From: Mytilisepta virgata
Taxonomy: Eukaryota; Mollusca; Bivalvia; Mytilida; Mytilidae
Assembly (NCBI GenBank): GCA_028015205.1
Contig: CM051521.1
Location: 68,494,314 to 68,558,313 of the forward strand
DNA: 64,000 bases
Reading direction: 5' to 3'
Numbering within the stretch: position 1 is the stretch's first letter; each line of letters starts with the position of its first letter. The notes under the pieces were generated by a model. That model searched no databases and was not told the origin of the DNA. It worked only from the letters and a program-made list of their open reading frames with translations. Both the position numbers and the translations under genes were made by a program. This document shows, piece by piece, positions 1 to 11,768 of the stretch.

Positions 1-340
1 GCAATGCAGTAATAAAAAGCTATTTTCCGCCAGAAGACACAAGATTCGTCCAAACGTAACCAATTTATTGCATCCGAATGTAAAAATTTCGCGTCAAATT
101 AACAGTACTTTATTTACGGAGATGTCGTCTGCTGAACATGGCAGCAGAAATCGAAATAAATAAATCGTGAGATCAAATTTCTACATGAATCTTCATTCTG
201 ACATAAGTAGATGTGTACACGTACACTCAGTTTTCTATTAATGACTATTTCCACATCAAACAGCAAATTGCATTATCCTGTGCCATGTTCACCCGACGAC
301 GTCCTCTCTCGAAAAGAAAGAAATAACCTAAGTCCAGACA

Positions 341-363
341 TATATAAATGGACGTCACGTGAC
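341..363 (+). promoter_or_regulatory. TATA-like box followed by an overlapping CRE half and E-box
   Basis: TATATAAA (341-348) is followed two bases later by GACGTCACGTGAC (351-363), which overlaps a CRE half-site with the E-box CACGTG. The block recurs in all units and is kept in the diverged inverted copy at 50181-50203. Conservation between old copies is the main support; no transcript is known. Copies lie at +2943, +5885, +8827, +11768, +14708 and +17649. Confidence 0.35.
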
Positions 364-775
364 TTACACAACGTCATACAGCCTTCCTAAAATAGAAGTA
401 AACATTATAGTAGAAATGTACTTTAACTGTCACTTGTGTATCTAGAGAAATAAAAATACAATGCTCCCCTACTTGTATTCAGCAATCCTTGGAAAACTTT
501 CAATCGATAAATAAAAAAAAAATTGATTCATAAACAAACAAACAAACAAATAAACACAAAAAAAGCCTGTCCCGCTTTCCGAAAAAGAGATATTGCTACT
601 TCATTATAATTTTTTTCTTTCTTTTTTTAATTTTTGTTTTTTTGTTTTTCATCTTTTGGGAGAAGTTGCGCCTAGAACGTTGAAACTTAAGGTTTTTCGT
701 TTACAACTTGACGATGGTACATAATAATGGCATGGGATCTTCTGCAATGACCTCAGCGACCAATGACCTTGAAAT

Positions 776-808
776 AGGTCACAAGGTCAAAGGTCAAGGT
801 CATGACCT
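776..808 (+). promoter_or_regulatory. AGGTCA half-site cluster ending in an inverted AGGTCA palindrome
   Basis: AGGTCA (776-781) is followed by AAGGTCAAAGGTCAAGGTCA (783-802) and a reverse half-site, giving AGGTCATGACCT at 797-808. The middle part contains a DR1 pair and the extended half-site TCAAGGTCA. Established knowledge: DR1 elements bind RXR/HNF4-type nuclear receptors, TCAAGGTCA binds ERR and NR5A receptors, and the zero-spaced palindrome is the classic thyroid-type element. Actual binding here is inference. Confidence 0.4.
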
Positions 809-1359
809 AGATTACATATTCTGCAGTTTTTCACATTTTATAAGATTTTTTCAGATTTTTCAAGCAATTAAAGTTATTGAAAGCGTGAAATTCAGGCACT
901 ACTTTTGATGACGTGATTTCTGGGAACGTTGTTATTTCTGTAGACGTTGTTAGACGTTTTGAATATATTGGAATGTTCATTAATGTGACAATGTTACAAC
1001 CCATGAAAACGTCAAGAATTTTCAATTTCTAAGGTCATATTAATGACGTTTTTGATGTTTATAGGGCAAAGCAGTATAATTCACCACAAACATTTAGTTA
1101 ACCAGAAATAAACATTTTTCTTGGTGATTCAAACTAGCAGTCCTAATATTTTTATAAAAATTGTGAAATTACCTATCATATCAAACCAGAAGTGATATTT
1201 GTAATACTGGAAGTAGCATAATACCTCCCTTATTTCAATCAAAAGTACATAGAACCATATATTTTTGCAATCGCTGAAAGCTTAGGTATGTACCAAAAAT
1301 TACATTTTAAACCTCAATTTTTTTTATCAACATATGAGCAATTGAGGTGGAAAGACCTT

Positions 1360-1380
1360 CAATTGTTCTCTGAACAATTG
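1360..1380 (-). other. Terminal-type hairpin (9-bp stem, 3-nt loop)
   Basis: CAATTGTTC, three loop bases and GAACAATTG form a perfect hairpin. It sits beside GGAAAGACCTT, which is AAGGTCTTTCC on the minus strand. The same hairpin plus AAGGTCTTTCC ends the plus-oriented blocks after 51 kb, so the unit reads as an element in minus orientation with this hairpin near its 3' end. It recurs in every full unit. Confidence 0.75.
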
Positions 1381-1393
1381 GTTTTTAATTTTT

Positions 1394-1422
1394 AGGTCTT
1401 TCCACTTTCCGTGGAAAGACCT
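1394..1422. other. Second hairpin built on AGGTCTTTCC
   Basis: AGGTCTTTCCAC and GTGGAAAGACCT form a perfect 12-bp stem around the loop TTTCC. Related hairpins with changed stem bases occur at 59401, 62529 and 62581. It lies 14 nt from the first hairpin. Confidence 0.7.
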
Positions 1423-1850
1423 ATTGGTTTTCTTCTGATTATTATTTTTTTTCTTCCGCCAAATTTTGTTCCTTCGCTGTTTTTTTGTTTCGCAAGATGT
1501 CGCTTAGATATTTGGAATATGATATCGAACAGTTTATACGCTTTTGAAACTGACACCGCTTAACCGAATACTTTCCCATATAAGAGTTATCTCCCCTAAC
1601 ACTGTTTTTCTTGTTATTCCTAAGGCTTCGCAACCGAATAAGAAACCGACAAATTTATTTTTCCAAATTGCTCATTATATCCTCAGGATGTTCTGTTTTA
1701 TTTTGACCGAAGCCGTATAGAGATTCCATATGAGAGTTATTTCCCCTTTTGTATTTGATATAAGTGAAATGTATTTTAACTGGAAAACCATAAGTGATAG
1801 AGGCCTAGGGTCTTTTGATTTGAGGTCCTTGGTCCATAAAAATGAAAATG

Positions 1851-1875
1851 AGGTCAAGGTCAAAGGTCAAGGTCA
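1851..1875 (+). promoter_or_regulatory. Four AGGTCA half-sites in a row (DR0-DR1-DR0)
   Basis: Half-sites start at 1851, 1857, 1864 and 1870, with zero, one and zero spacer bases. It is one of the densest such clusters in the unit and contains TCAAGGTCA twice. It is repeated in all full units. Confidence 0.4.
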
Positions 1876-2005
1876 CGTTCTAAATTTTGACTTTTGCTTG
1901 TGATCGCTTCTCCTCTGAAACGGTAAAAGATAGTTGATAAAATGTAATGGAGAAAATGTTGAGGACGTTGAGACCTAGCTTTGTTACATTTGCATAAAAG
2001 TTGTA

Positions 2006-2013
2006 TGACGTCA
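2006..2013. promoter_or_regulatory. CRE palindrome TGACGTCA
   Basis: Perfect TGACGTCA in the context GTATGACGTCATTTTATAGG. The same context recurs once per 288-bp monomer at 18-23 kb and in the inverted block near 52.4-52.7 kb; some old copies have decayed to TGATGTCA (for example near 19607). Known as the CREB/ATF site; function here is unproven. Confidence 0.35.
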
Positions 2014-2144
2014 TTTTATAGGCGTAATTGCCCCTAGAACGTTTAAATTTTCGGTTTTTTGGCTATAACTTAATACCGGTACAAGATAGAGGCATGGGGT
2101 CTTTTGTTTTGACACCAGGGACAAATGACCTTCAAAATGGTGTC

Positions 2145-2164
2145 AAGGTCAAAGGTCAAGGTCA
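2145..2164 (+). promoter_or_regulatory. AGGTCA cluster (DR1 plus DR0)
   Basis: AAGGTCAAAGGTCAAGGTCA: half-sites spaced by one and zero bases. It follows the CRE palindrome by about 130 bp, the same order as in the 288-bp monomers. Confidence 0.4.
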
Positions 2165-2763
2165 TGTTCTAGAAAATGATGTTTTTTCTAATTTGAAGTG
2201 TAATACATGGAATTTTTTCAAAAATGCATTATTTTTTAGCAGGAATCATTTAAAATATGTTATTTTCCATTTTCGTAAGAGAAAAAATGAGAAAAAATGA
2301 AAAATTTTTAAAGATTGAAAAATTTGAAAAAAAAAAACATTTTTTCTTGGCGCAAAATTGTTTTGGCAGTATTTCATATTTGTCTTTGATGTAGCATTTT
2401 GGTATTTTATAGTACTCCTAGAATTACCTCAACTTTTAGCTGTATCTCTTAAAATTATAGATCTCCAACATAGGTTGAGGTAAACTTTTTTTTTCTAATA
2501 ATTAGAAAAGCATTCCTCTTATTGATATAAAATGGGTACCGGAGGGTAGAATGGATCTTTGCACATCTCAAAACTATGAAGAGTTTTAAATCTGATTTAA
2601 ATAAGAGTTCTGGCCTTTCAAAAATTGAAAATTTAAAAATATTAACCGGAAGTGAACTTTTTTTCATTATATCAACTTAAAAAGTGTGGCAAATTGATGA
2701 CAGTGATGATTAGATTTCAAAAATATCTAAGAGTCACAAATGACCTTTTAATGTGTAAAATAA

Positions 2764-2782
2764 CCCCCCCCCCCCCCCCCCC
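2764..2782 (+). repeat. Poly-C run, length-variable between units
   Basis: Run of 19 C. Lengths in successive units are 19, 19, 18, 17, 16 and 17. The diverged inverted copy has a 12-G run at 50691-50702 in the same place. Real slippage and assembly error cannot be told apart here. Confidence 0.9.
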
Positions 2783-2884
2783 ATCCATTTCGATTTGAGC
2801 GAATTTACATTGATTTTACTGAATTTACATGTAAATGCATTTAAAGTACATGTAGACAGCTAGGGGATATCAAGGGCTTTGTTA

Positions 2885-3106
2885 ATGAGAAAAAATTATG
2901 ACGCTAACTCCAACCAATTTCCTGAAAATAGCGTTCGCGCAGTGCAATGCAGTAATAAAAAGCTATTTTCCGCCAGAAGACACAAGATTCGTCCAAACGT
3001 AACCAATTTATTGCATCCGAATGTAAAAATTTCGCGTCAAATTAAGAGTACTTTATTTACGGAGATGTCGTCTGCTGAACATGGCAGCAGAAATCGAAAT
3101 AAATAA
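2885..3106 (+). other. Small conserved frame in the repeat unit (probably non-coding)
   Basis: An ATG-started frame of 73 codons begins MRKNYDANSNQFPENS and ends NRNK. It is intact in every full unit. In the diverged inverted copy (minus strand, 50400-50588) the frame survives most of its length with a few substitutions and an in-frame 6-base deletion near codon 20. I recognise no domain. Retention of a frame over old divergence is the only hint of coding; short length, no codon evidence and a repeat setting argue against it. Confidence 0.15.
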
Positions 3107-5885
3107 ATCGTGAGATCAAATTTCTACATGAATCTTCATTCTGACATAAGTAGATGTGTACACGTACACTCAGTTTTCTATTAATGACTATTTCCACATC
3201 AAACAGCAAATTGCATTATCCTGTGCCATGTTCACCCGACGACGTCCTCTCTCGAAAAGAAAGAAATAACCTAAGTCCAGACATATATAAATGGACGTCA
3301 CGTGACTTACACAACGTCATACAGCCTTCCTAAAATAGAAGTAAACATTATAGTAGAAATGTACTTTAACTGTCACTTGTGTATCTAGAGAAATAAAAAT
3401 ACAATGCTCCCCTACTTGTATTCAGCAATCCTTGGAAAACTTTCAATCGATAAATAAAAAAAAAATTGATTCATAAACAAACAAACAAACAAATAAACAC
3501 AAAAAAAGCCTGTCCCGCTTTCCGAAAAAGAGATATTGCTACTTCATTATAATTTTTTTCTTTCTTTTTTTAATTTTTGTTTTTTTGTTTTTCATCTTTT
3601 GGGAGAAGTTGCGCCTAGAACGTTGAAACTTAAGGTTTTTCGTTTACAACTTGACGATGGTACATAATAATGGCATGGGATCTTCTGCAATGACCTCAGC
3701 GACCAATGACCTTGAAATAGGTCACAAGGTCAAAGGTCAAGGTCATGACCTAGATTACATATTCTGCAGTTTTTCACATTTTATAAGATTTTTTCAGATT
3801 TTTCAAGCAATTAAAGTTATTGAAAGCGTGAAATTCAGGCACTACTTTTGATGACGTGATTTCTGGGAACGTTGTTATTTCTGTAGACGTTGTTAGACGT
3901 TTTGAATATATTGGAATGTTCATTAATGTGACAATGTTACAACCCATGAAAACGTCAAGAATTTTCAATTTCTAAGGTCATATTAATGACGTTTTTGATG
4001 TTTATAGGGCAAAGCAGTATAATTCACCACAAACATTTAGTTAACCAGAAATAAACATTTTTCTTGGTGATTCAAACTAGCAGTCCTAATATTTTTATAA
4101 AAATTGTGAAATTACCTATCATATCAAACCAGAAGTGATATTTGTAATACTGGAAGTAGCATAATACCTCCCTTATTTCAATCAAAAGTACATAGAACCA
4201 TATATTTTTGCAATCGCTGAAAGCTTAGGTATGTACCAAAAATTACATTTTAAACCTCAATTTTTTTTATCAACATATGAGCAATTGAGGTGGAAAGACC
4301 TTCAATTGTTCTCTGAACAATTGGTTTTTAATTTTTAGGTCTTTCCACTTTCCGTGGAAAGACCTATTGGTTTTCTTCTGATTATTATTTTTTTTCTTCC
4401 GCCAAATTTTGTTCCTTCGCTGTTTTTTTGTTTCGCAAGATGTCGCTTAGATATTTGGAATATGATATCGAACAGTTTATACGCTTTTGAAACTGACACC
4501 GCTTAACCGAATACTTTCCCATATAAGAGTTATCTCCCCTAACACTGTTTTTCTTGTTATTCCTAAGGCTTCGCAACCGAATAAGAAACCGATAAATTTA
4601 TTTTTCCAAATTGCTCATTATATCCTCAGGATGTTCTGTTTTATTTTGACCGAAGCCGTATAGAGATTCCATATGAGAGTTATTTCCCCTTTTGTATTTG
4701 ATATAAGTGAAATGTATTTTAACTGGAAAACCATAAGTGATAGAGGCCTAGGGTCTTTTGATTTGAGGTCCTTGGTCCATAAAAAGGAAAATGAGGTCAA
4801 GGTCAAAGGTCAAGGTCACGTTCTAAATTTTGACTTTTGCTTGTGATCGCTTCTCCTCTGAAACGGTAAAAGATAGTTGATAAAATGTAATGGAGAAAAT
4901 GTTGAGGACGTTGAGACCTAGCTTTGTTACATTTGCATAAAAGTTGTATGACGTCATTTTATAGGCGTAATTGCCCCTAGAACGTTTAAATTTTCGGTTT
5001 TTTGGCTATAACTTAATACCGGTACAAGATAGAGGCATGGGGTCTTTTGTTTTGACACCAGGGACAAATGACCTTCAAAATGGTGTCAAGGTCAAAGGTC
5101 AAGGTCATGTTCTAGAAAATGATGTTTTTTCTAATTTGAAGTGTAATACATGGAATTTTTTCAAAAATGCATTATTTTTTAGCAGGAATCATTTAAAATA
5201 TGTTATTTTCCATTTTCGTAAGAGAAAAAATGAGAAAAAATGAAAAATTTTTAAAGATTGAAAAATTTGAAAAAAAAAACATTTTTTCTTGGCGCAAAAT
5301 TGTTTTGGCAGTATTTCATATTTGTCTTTGATGTAGCATTTTGGTATTTTATAGTACTCCTAGAATTACCTCAACTTTTAGCTGTATCTCTTAAAATTAT
5401 AGATCTCCAACATAGGTTGAGGTAAACTTTTTTTTTCTAATAATTAGAAAAGCATTCCTCTTATTGATATAAAATGGGTACCGGAGGGTAGAATGGATCT
5501 TTGCACATCTCAAAACTATGAAGAGTTTTAAATCTGATTTAAATAAGAGTTCTGGCCTTTCAAAAATTGAAAATTTAAAAATATTAACCGGAAGTGAACT
5601 TTTTTTCATTATATCAACTTAAAAAGTGTGGCAAATTGATGACAGTGATGATTAGATTTCAAAAATATCTAAGAGTCACAAATGACCTTTTAATGTGTAA
5701 AATAACCCCCCCCCCCCCCCCCCCATCCATTTCGATTTGAGCGAATTTACATTGATTTTACTGAATTTACATGTAAATGCATTTAAAGTACATGTAGACA
5801 GCTAGGGGATATCAAGGGCTTTGTTAATGAGAAAAAATTATGACGCTAACTCCAACCAATTTCCTGAAAATAGCGTTCGCGCAGT
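2944..5885 (+). repeat. Tandem unit 2
   Basis: Poly-C run of 19. Carries the alternative linked pair (ACCGATAAA near 4592 and AAAAAGGAAAA near 4784) and the AATTAAGAGT variant near 3045 where units 1 and 4-7 have AATTAACAGT. Confidence 0.95.
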
Positions 5886-8827
5886 GCAATGCAGTAATAA
5901 AAAGCTATTTTCCGCCAGAAGACACAAGATTCGTCCAAACGTAACCAATTTATTGCATCCGAATGTAAAAATTTCGCGTCAAATTAAGAGTACTTTATTT
6001 ACGGAGATGTCGTCTGCTGAACATGGCAGCAGAAATCGAAATAAATAAATCGTGAGATCAAATTTCTACATGAATCTTCATTCTGACATAAGTAGATGTG
6101 TACACGTACACTCAGTTTTCTATTAATGACTATTTCCACATCAAACAGCAAATTGCATTATCCTGTGCCATGTTCACCCGACGACGTCCTCTCTCGAAAA
6201 GAAAGAAATAACCTAAGTCCAGACATATATAAATGGACGTCACGTGACTTACACAACGTCATACAGCCTTCCTAAAATAGAAGTAAACATTATAGTAGAA
6301 ATGTACTTTAACTGTCACTTGTGTATCTAGAGAAATAAAAATACAATGCTCCCCTACTTGTATTCAGCAATCCTTGGAAAACTTTCAATCGATAAATAAA
6401 AAAAAAATTGATTCATAAACAAACAAACAAACAAATAAACACAAAAAAAGCCTGTCCCGCTTTCCGAAAAAGAGATATTGCTACTTCATTATAATTTTTT
6501 TCTTTCTTTTTTTAATTTTTGTTTTTTTGTTTTTCATCTTTTGGGAGAAGTTGCGCCTAGAACGTTGAAACTTAAGGTTTTTCGTTTACAACTTGACGAT
6601 GGTACATAATAATGGCATGGGATCTTCTGCAATGACCTCAGCGACCAATGACCTTGAAATAGGTCACAAGGTCAAAGGTCAAGGTCATGACCTAGATTAC
6701 ATATTCTGCAGTTTTTCACATTTTATAAGATTTTTTCAGATTTTTCAAGCAATTAAAGTTATTGAAAGCGTGAAATTCAGGCACTACTTTTGATGACGTG
6801 ATTTCTGGGAACGTTGTTATTTCTGTAGACGTTGTTAGACGTTTTGAATATATTGGAATGTTCATTAATGTGACAATGTTACAACCCATGAAAACGTCAA
6901 GAATTTTCAATTTCTAAGGTCATATTAATGACGTTTTTGATGTTTATAGGGCAAAGCAGTATAATTCACCACAAACATTTAGTTAACCAGAAATAAACAT
7001 TTTTCTTGGTGATTCAAACTAGCAGTCCTAATATTTTTATAAAAATTGTGAAATTACCTATCATATCAAACCAGAAGTGATATTTGTAATACTGGAAGTA
7101 GCATAATACCTCCCTTATTTCAATCAAAAGTACATAGAACCATATATTTTTGCAATCGCTGAAAGCTTAGGTATGTACCAAAAATTACATTTTAAACCTC
7201 AATTTTTTTTATCAACATATGAGCAATTGAGGTGGAAAGACCTTCAATTGTTCTCTGAACAATTGGTTTTTAATTTTTAGGTCTTTCCACTTTCCGTGGA
7301 AAGACCTATTGGTTTTCTTCTGATTATTATTTTTTTTCTTCCGCCAAATTTTGTTCCTTCGCTGTTTTTTTGTTTCGCAAGATGTCGCTTAGATATTTGG
7401 AATATGATATCGAACAGTTTATACGCTTTTGAAACTGACACCGCTTAACCGAATACTTTCCCATATAAGAGTTATCTCCCCTAACACTGTTTTTCTTGTT
7501 ATTCCTAAGGCTTCGCAACCGAATAAGAAACCGATAAATTTATTTTTCCAAATTGCTCATTATATCCTCAGGATGTTCTGTTTTATTTTGACCGAAGCCG
7601 TATAGAGATTCCATATGAGAGTTATTTCCCCTTTTGTATTTGATATAAGTGAAATGTATTTTAACTGGAAAACCATAAGTGATAGAGGCCTAGGGTCTTT
7701 TGATTTGAGGTCCTTGGTCCATAAAAAGGAAAATGAGGTCAAGGTCAAAGGTCAAGGTCACGTTCTAAATTTTGACTTTTGCTTGTGATCGCTTCTCCTC
7801 TGAAACGGTAAAAGATAGTTGATAAAATGTAATGGAGAAAATGTTGAGGACGTTGAGACCTAGCTTTGTTACATTTGCATAAAAGTTGTATGACGTCATT
7901 TTATAGGCGTAATTGCCCCTAGAACGTTTAAATTTTCGGTTTTTTGGCTATAACTTAATACCGGTACAAGATAGAGGCATGGGGTCTTTTGTTTTGACAC
8001 CAGGGACAAATGACCTTCAAAATGGTGTCAAGGTCAAAGGTCAAGGTCATGTTCTAGAAAATGATGTTTTTTCTAATTTGAAGTGTAATACATGGAATTT
8101 TTTCAAAAATGCATTATTTTTTAGCAGGAATCATTTAAAATATGTTATTTTCCATTTTCGTAAGAGAAAAAATGAGAAAAAATGAAAAATTTTTAAAGAT
8201 TGAAAAATTTGAAAAAAAAAAACATTTTTTCTTGGCGCAAAATTGTTTTGGCAGTATTTCATATTTGTCTTTGATGTAGCATTTTGGTATTTTATAGTAC
8301 TCCTAGAATTACCTCAACTTTTAGCTGTATCTCTTAAAATTATAGATCTCCAACATAGGTTGAGGTAAACTTTTTTTTTCTAATAATTAGAAAAGCATTC
8401 CTCTTATTGATATAAAATGGGTACCGGAGGGTAGAATGGATCTTTGCACATCTCAAAACTATGAAGAGTTTTAAATCTGATTTAAATAAGAGTTCTGGCC
8501 TTTCAAAAATTGAAAATTTAAAAATATTAACCGGAAGTGAACTTTTTTTCATTATATCAACTTAAAAAGTGTGGCAAATTGATGACAGTGATGATTAGAT
8601 TTCAAAAATATCTAAGAGTCACAAATGACCTTTTAATGTGTAAAATAACCCCCCCCCCCCCCCCCCATCCATTTCGATTTGAGCGAATTTACATTGATTT
8701 TACTGAATTTACATGTAAATGCATTTAAAGTACATGTAGACAGCTAGGGGATATCAAGGGCTTTGTTAATGAGAAAAAATTATGACGCTAACTCCAACCA
8801 ATTTCCTGAAAATAGCGTTCGCGCAGT
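5886..8827 (+). repeat. Tandem unit 3
   Basis: Poly-C run of 18. Same linked T/G haplotype as units 2 and 4, and shares AATTAAGAGT with unit 2. Confidence 0.95.
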
Positions 8828-11768
8828 GCAATGCAGTAATAAAAAGCTATTTTCCGCCAGAAGACACAAGATTCGTCCAAACGTAACCAATTTATTGCAT
8901 CCGAATGTAAAAATTTCGCGTCAAATTAACAGTACTTTATTTACGGAGATGTCGTCTGCTGAACATGGCAGCAGAAATCGAAATAAATAAATCGTGAGAT
9001 CAAATTTCTACATGAATCTTCATTCTGACATAAGTAGATGTGTACACGTACACTCAGTTTTCTATTAATGACTATTTCCACATCAAACAGCAAATTGCAT
9101 TATCCTGTGCCATGTTCACCCGACGACGTCCTCTCTCGAAAAGAAAGAAATAACCTAAGTCCAGACATATATAAATGGACGTCACGTGACTTACACAACG
9201 TCATACAGCCTTCCTAAAATAGAAGTAAACATTATAGTAGAAATGTACTTTAACTGTCACTTGTGTATCTAGAGAAATAAAAATACAATGCTCCCCTACT
9301 TGTATTCAGCAATCCTTGGAAAACTTTCAATCGATAAATAAAAAAAAAATTGATTCATAAACAAACAAACAAACAAATAAACACAAAAAAAGCCTGTCCC
9401 GCTTTCCGAAAAAGAGATATTGCTACTTCATTATAATTTTTTTCTTTCTTTTTTTAATTTTTGTTTTTTTGTTTTTCATCTTTTGGGAGAAGTTGCGCCT
9501 AGAACGTTGAAACTTAAGGTTTTTCGTTTACAACTTGACGATGGTACATAATAATGGCATGGGATCTTCTGCAATGACCTCAGCGACCAATGACCTTGAA
9601 ATAGGTCACAAGGTCAAAGGTCAAGGTCATGACCTAGATTACATATTCTGCAGTTTTTCACATTTTATAAGATTTTTTCAGATTTTTCAAGCAATTAAAG
9701 TTATTGAAAGCGTGAAATTCAGGCACTACTTTTGATGACGTGATTTCTGGGAACGTTGTTATTTCTGTAGACGTTGTTAGACGTTTTGAATATATTGGAA
9801 TGTTCATTAATGTGACAATGTTACAACCCATGAAAACGTCAAGAATTTTCAATTTCTAAGGTCATATTAATGACGTTTTTGATGTTTATAGGGCAAAGCA
9901 GTATAATTCACCACAAACATTTAGTTAACCAGAAATAAACATTTTTCTTGGTGATTCAAACTAGCAGTCCTAATATTTTTATAAAAATTGTGAAATTACC
10001 TATCATATCAAACCAGAAGTGATATTTGTAATACTGGAAGTAGCATAATACCTCCCTTATTTCAATCAAAAGTACATAGAACCATATATTTTTGCAATCG
10101 CTGAAAGCTTAGGTATGTACCAAAAATTACATTTTAAACCTCAATTTTTTTTATCAACATATGAGCAATTGAGGTGGAAAGACCTTCAATTGTTCTCTGA
10201 ACAATTGGTTTTTAATTTTTAGGTCTTTCCACTTTCCGTGGAAAGACCTATTGGTTTTCTTCTGATTATTATTTTTTTTCTTCCGCCAAATTTTGTTCCT
10301 TCGCTGTTTTTTTGTTTCGCAAGATGTCGCTTAGATATTTGGAATATGATATCGAACAGTTTATACGCTTTTGAAACTGACACCGCTTAACCGAATACTT
10401 TCCCATATAAGAGTTATCTCCCCTAACACTGTTTTTCTTGTTATTCCTAAGGCTTCGCAACCGAATAAGAAACCGATAAATTTATTTTTCCAAATTGCTC
10501 ATTATATCCTCAGGATGTTCTGTTTTATTTTGACCGAAGCCGTATAGAGATTCCATATGAGAGTTATTTCCCCTTTTGTATTTGATATAAGTGAAATGTA
10601 TTTTAACTGGAAAACCATAAGTGATAGAGGCCTAGGGTCTTTTGATTTGAGGTCCTTGGTCCATAAAAAGGAAAATGAGGTCAAGGTCAAAGGTCAAGGT
10701 CACGTTCTAAATTTTGACTTTTGCTTGTGATCGCTTCTCCTCTGAAACGGTAAAAGATAGTTGATAAAATGTAATGGAGAAAATGTTGAGGACGTTGAGA
10801 CCTAGCTTTGTTACATTTGCATAAAAGTTGTATGACGTCATTTTATAGGCGTAATTGCCCCTAGAACGTTTAAATTTTCGGTTTTTTGGCTATAACTTAA
10901 TACCGGTACAAGATAGAGGCATGGGGTCTTTTGTTTTGACACCAGGGACAAATGACCTTCAAAATGGTGTCAAGGTCAAAGGTCAAGGTCATGTTCTAGA
11001 AAATGATGTTTTTTCTAATTTGAAGTGTAATACATGGAATTTTTTCAAAAATGCATTATTTTTTAGCAGGAATCATTTAAAATATGTTATTTTCCATTTT
11101 CGTAAGAGAAAAAATGAGAAAAAATGAAAAATTTTTAAAGATTGAAAAATTTGAAAAAAAAAAACATTTTTTCTTGGCGCAAAATTGTTTTGGCAGTATT
11201 TCATATTTGTCTTTGATGTAGCATTTTGGTATTTTATAGTACTCCTAGAATTACCTCAACTTTTAGCTGTATCTCTTAAAATTATAGATCTCCAACATAG
11301 GTTGAGGTAAACTTTTTTTTTCTAATAATTAGAAAAGCATTCCTCTTATTGATATAAAATGGGTACCGGAGGGTAGAATGGATCTTTGCACATCTCAAAA
11401 CTATGAAGAGTTTTAAATCTGATTTAAATAAGAGTTCTGGCCTTTCAAAAATTGAAAATTTAAAAATATTAACCGGAAGTGAACTTTTTTTCATTATATC
11501 AACTTAAAAAGTGTGGCAAATTGATGACAGTGATGATTAGATTTCAAAAATATCTAAGAGTCACAAATGACCTTTTAATGTGTAAAATAACCCCCCCCCC
11601 CCCCCCCATCCATTTCGATTTGAGCGAATTTACATTGATTTTACTGAATTTACATGTAAATGCATTTAAAGTACATGTAGACAGCTAGGGGATATCAAGG
11701 GCTTTGTTAATGAGAAAAAATTATGACGCTAACTCCAACCAATTTCCTGAAAATAGCGTTCGCGCAGT
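8828..11768 (+). repeat. Tandem unit 4
   Basis: Poly-C run of 17. Has the T/G haplotype of units 2-3 but the AATTAACAGT variant of units 1 and 5-7, so it looks like a recombinant between the two variant groups. Confidence 0.95.

Larger units (their letters stand above)
1..2943 (+). repeat. Tandem unit 1 (phase set by the window start)
   Basis: Reference copy for the sub-features listed below. Its poly-C run is 19 long (2764-2782). It has the C/T haplotype at two linked sites: AAACCGACAAA near 1649 and AAAAATGAAAA near 1841. Confidence 0.95.

Noticed and set aside
708..2667. Recurring 62-90-codon frames in each 2.94-kb unit as candidate genes
   Set aside because: They are short, lie on both strands and overlap, match no family I know, and some merely read through the AGGTCA clusters (KVKGQGH). 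Only the frame at 2885 survives divergence well enough to mention.
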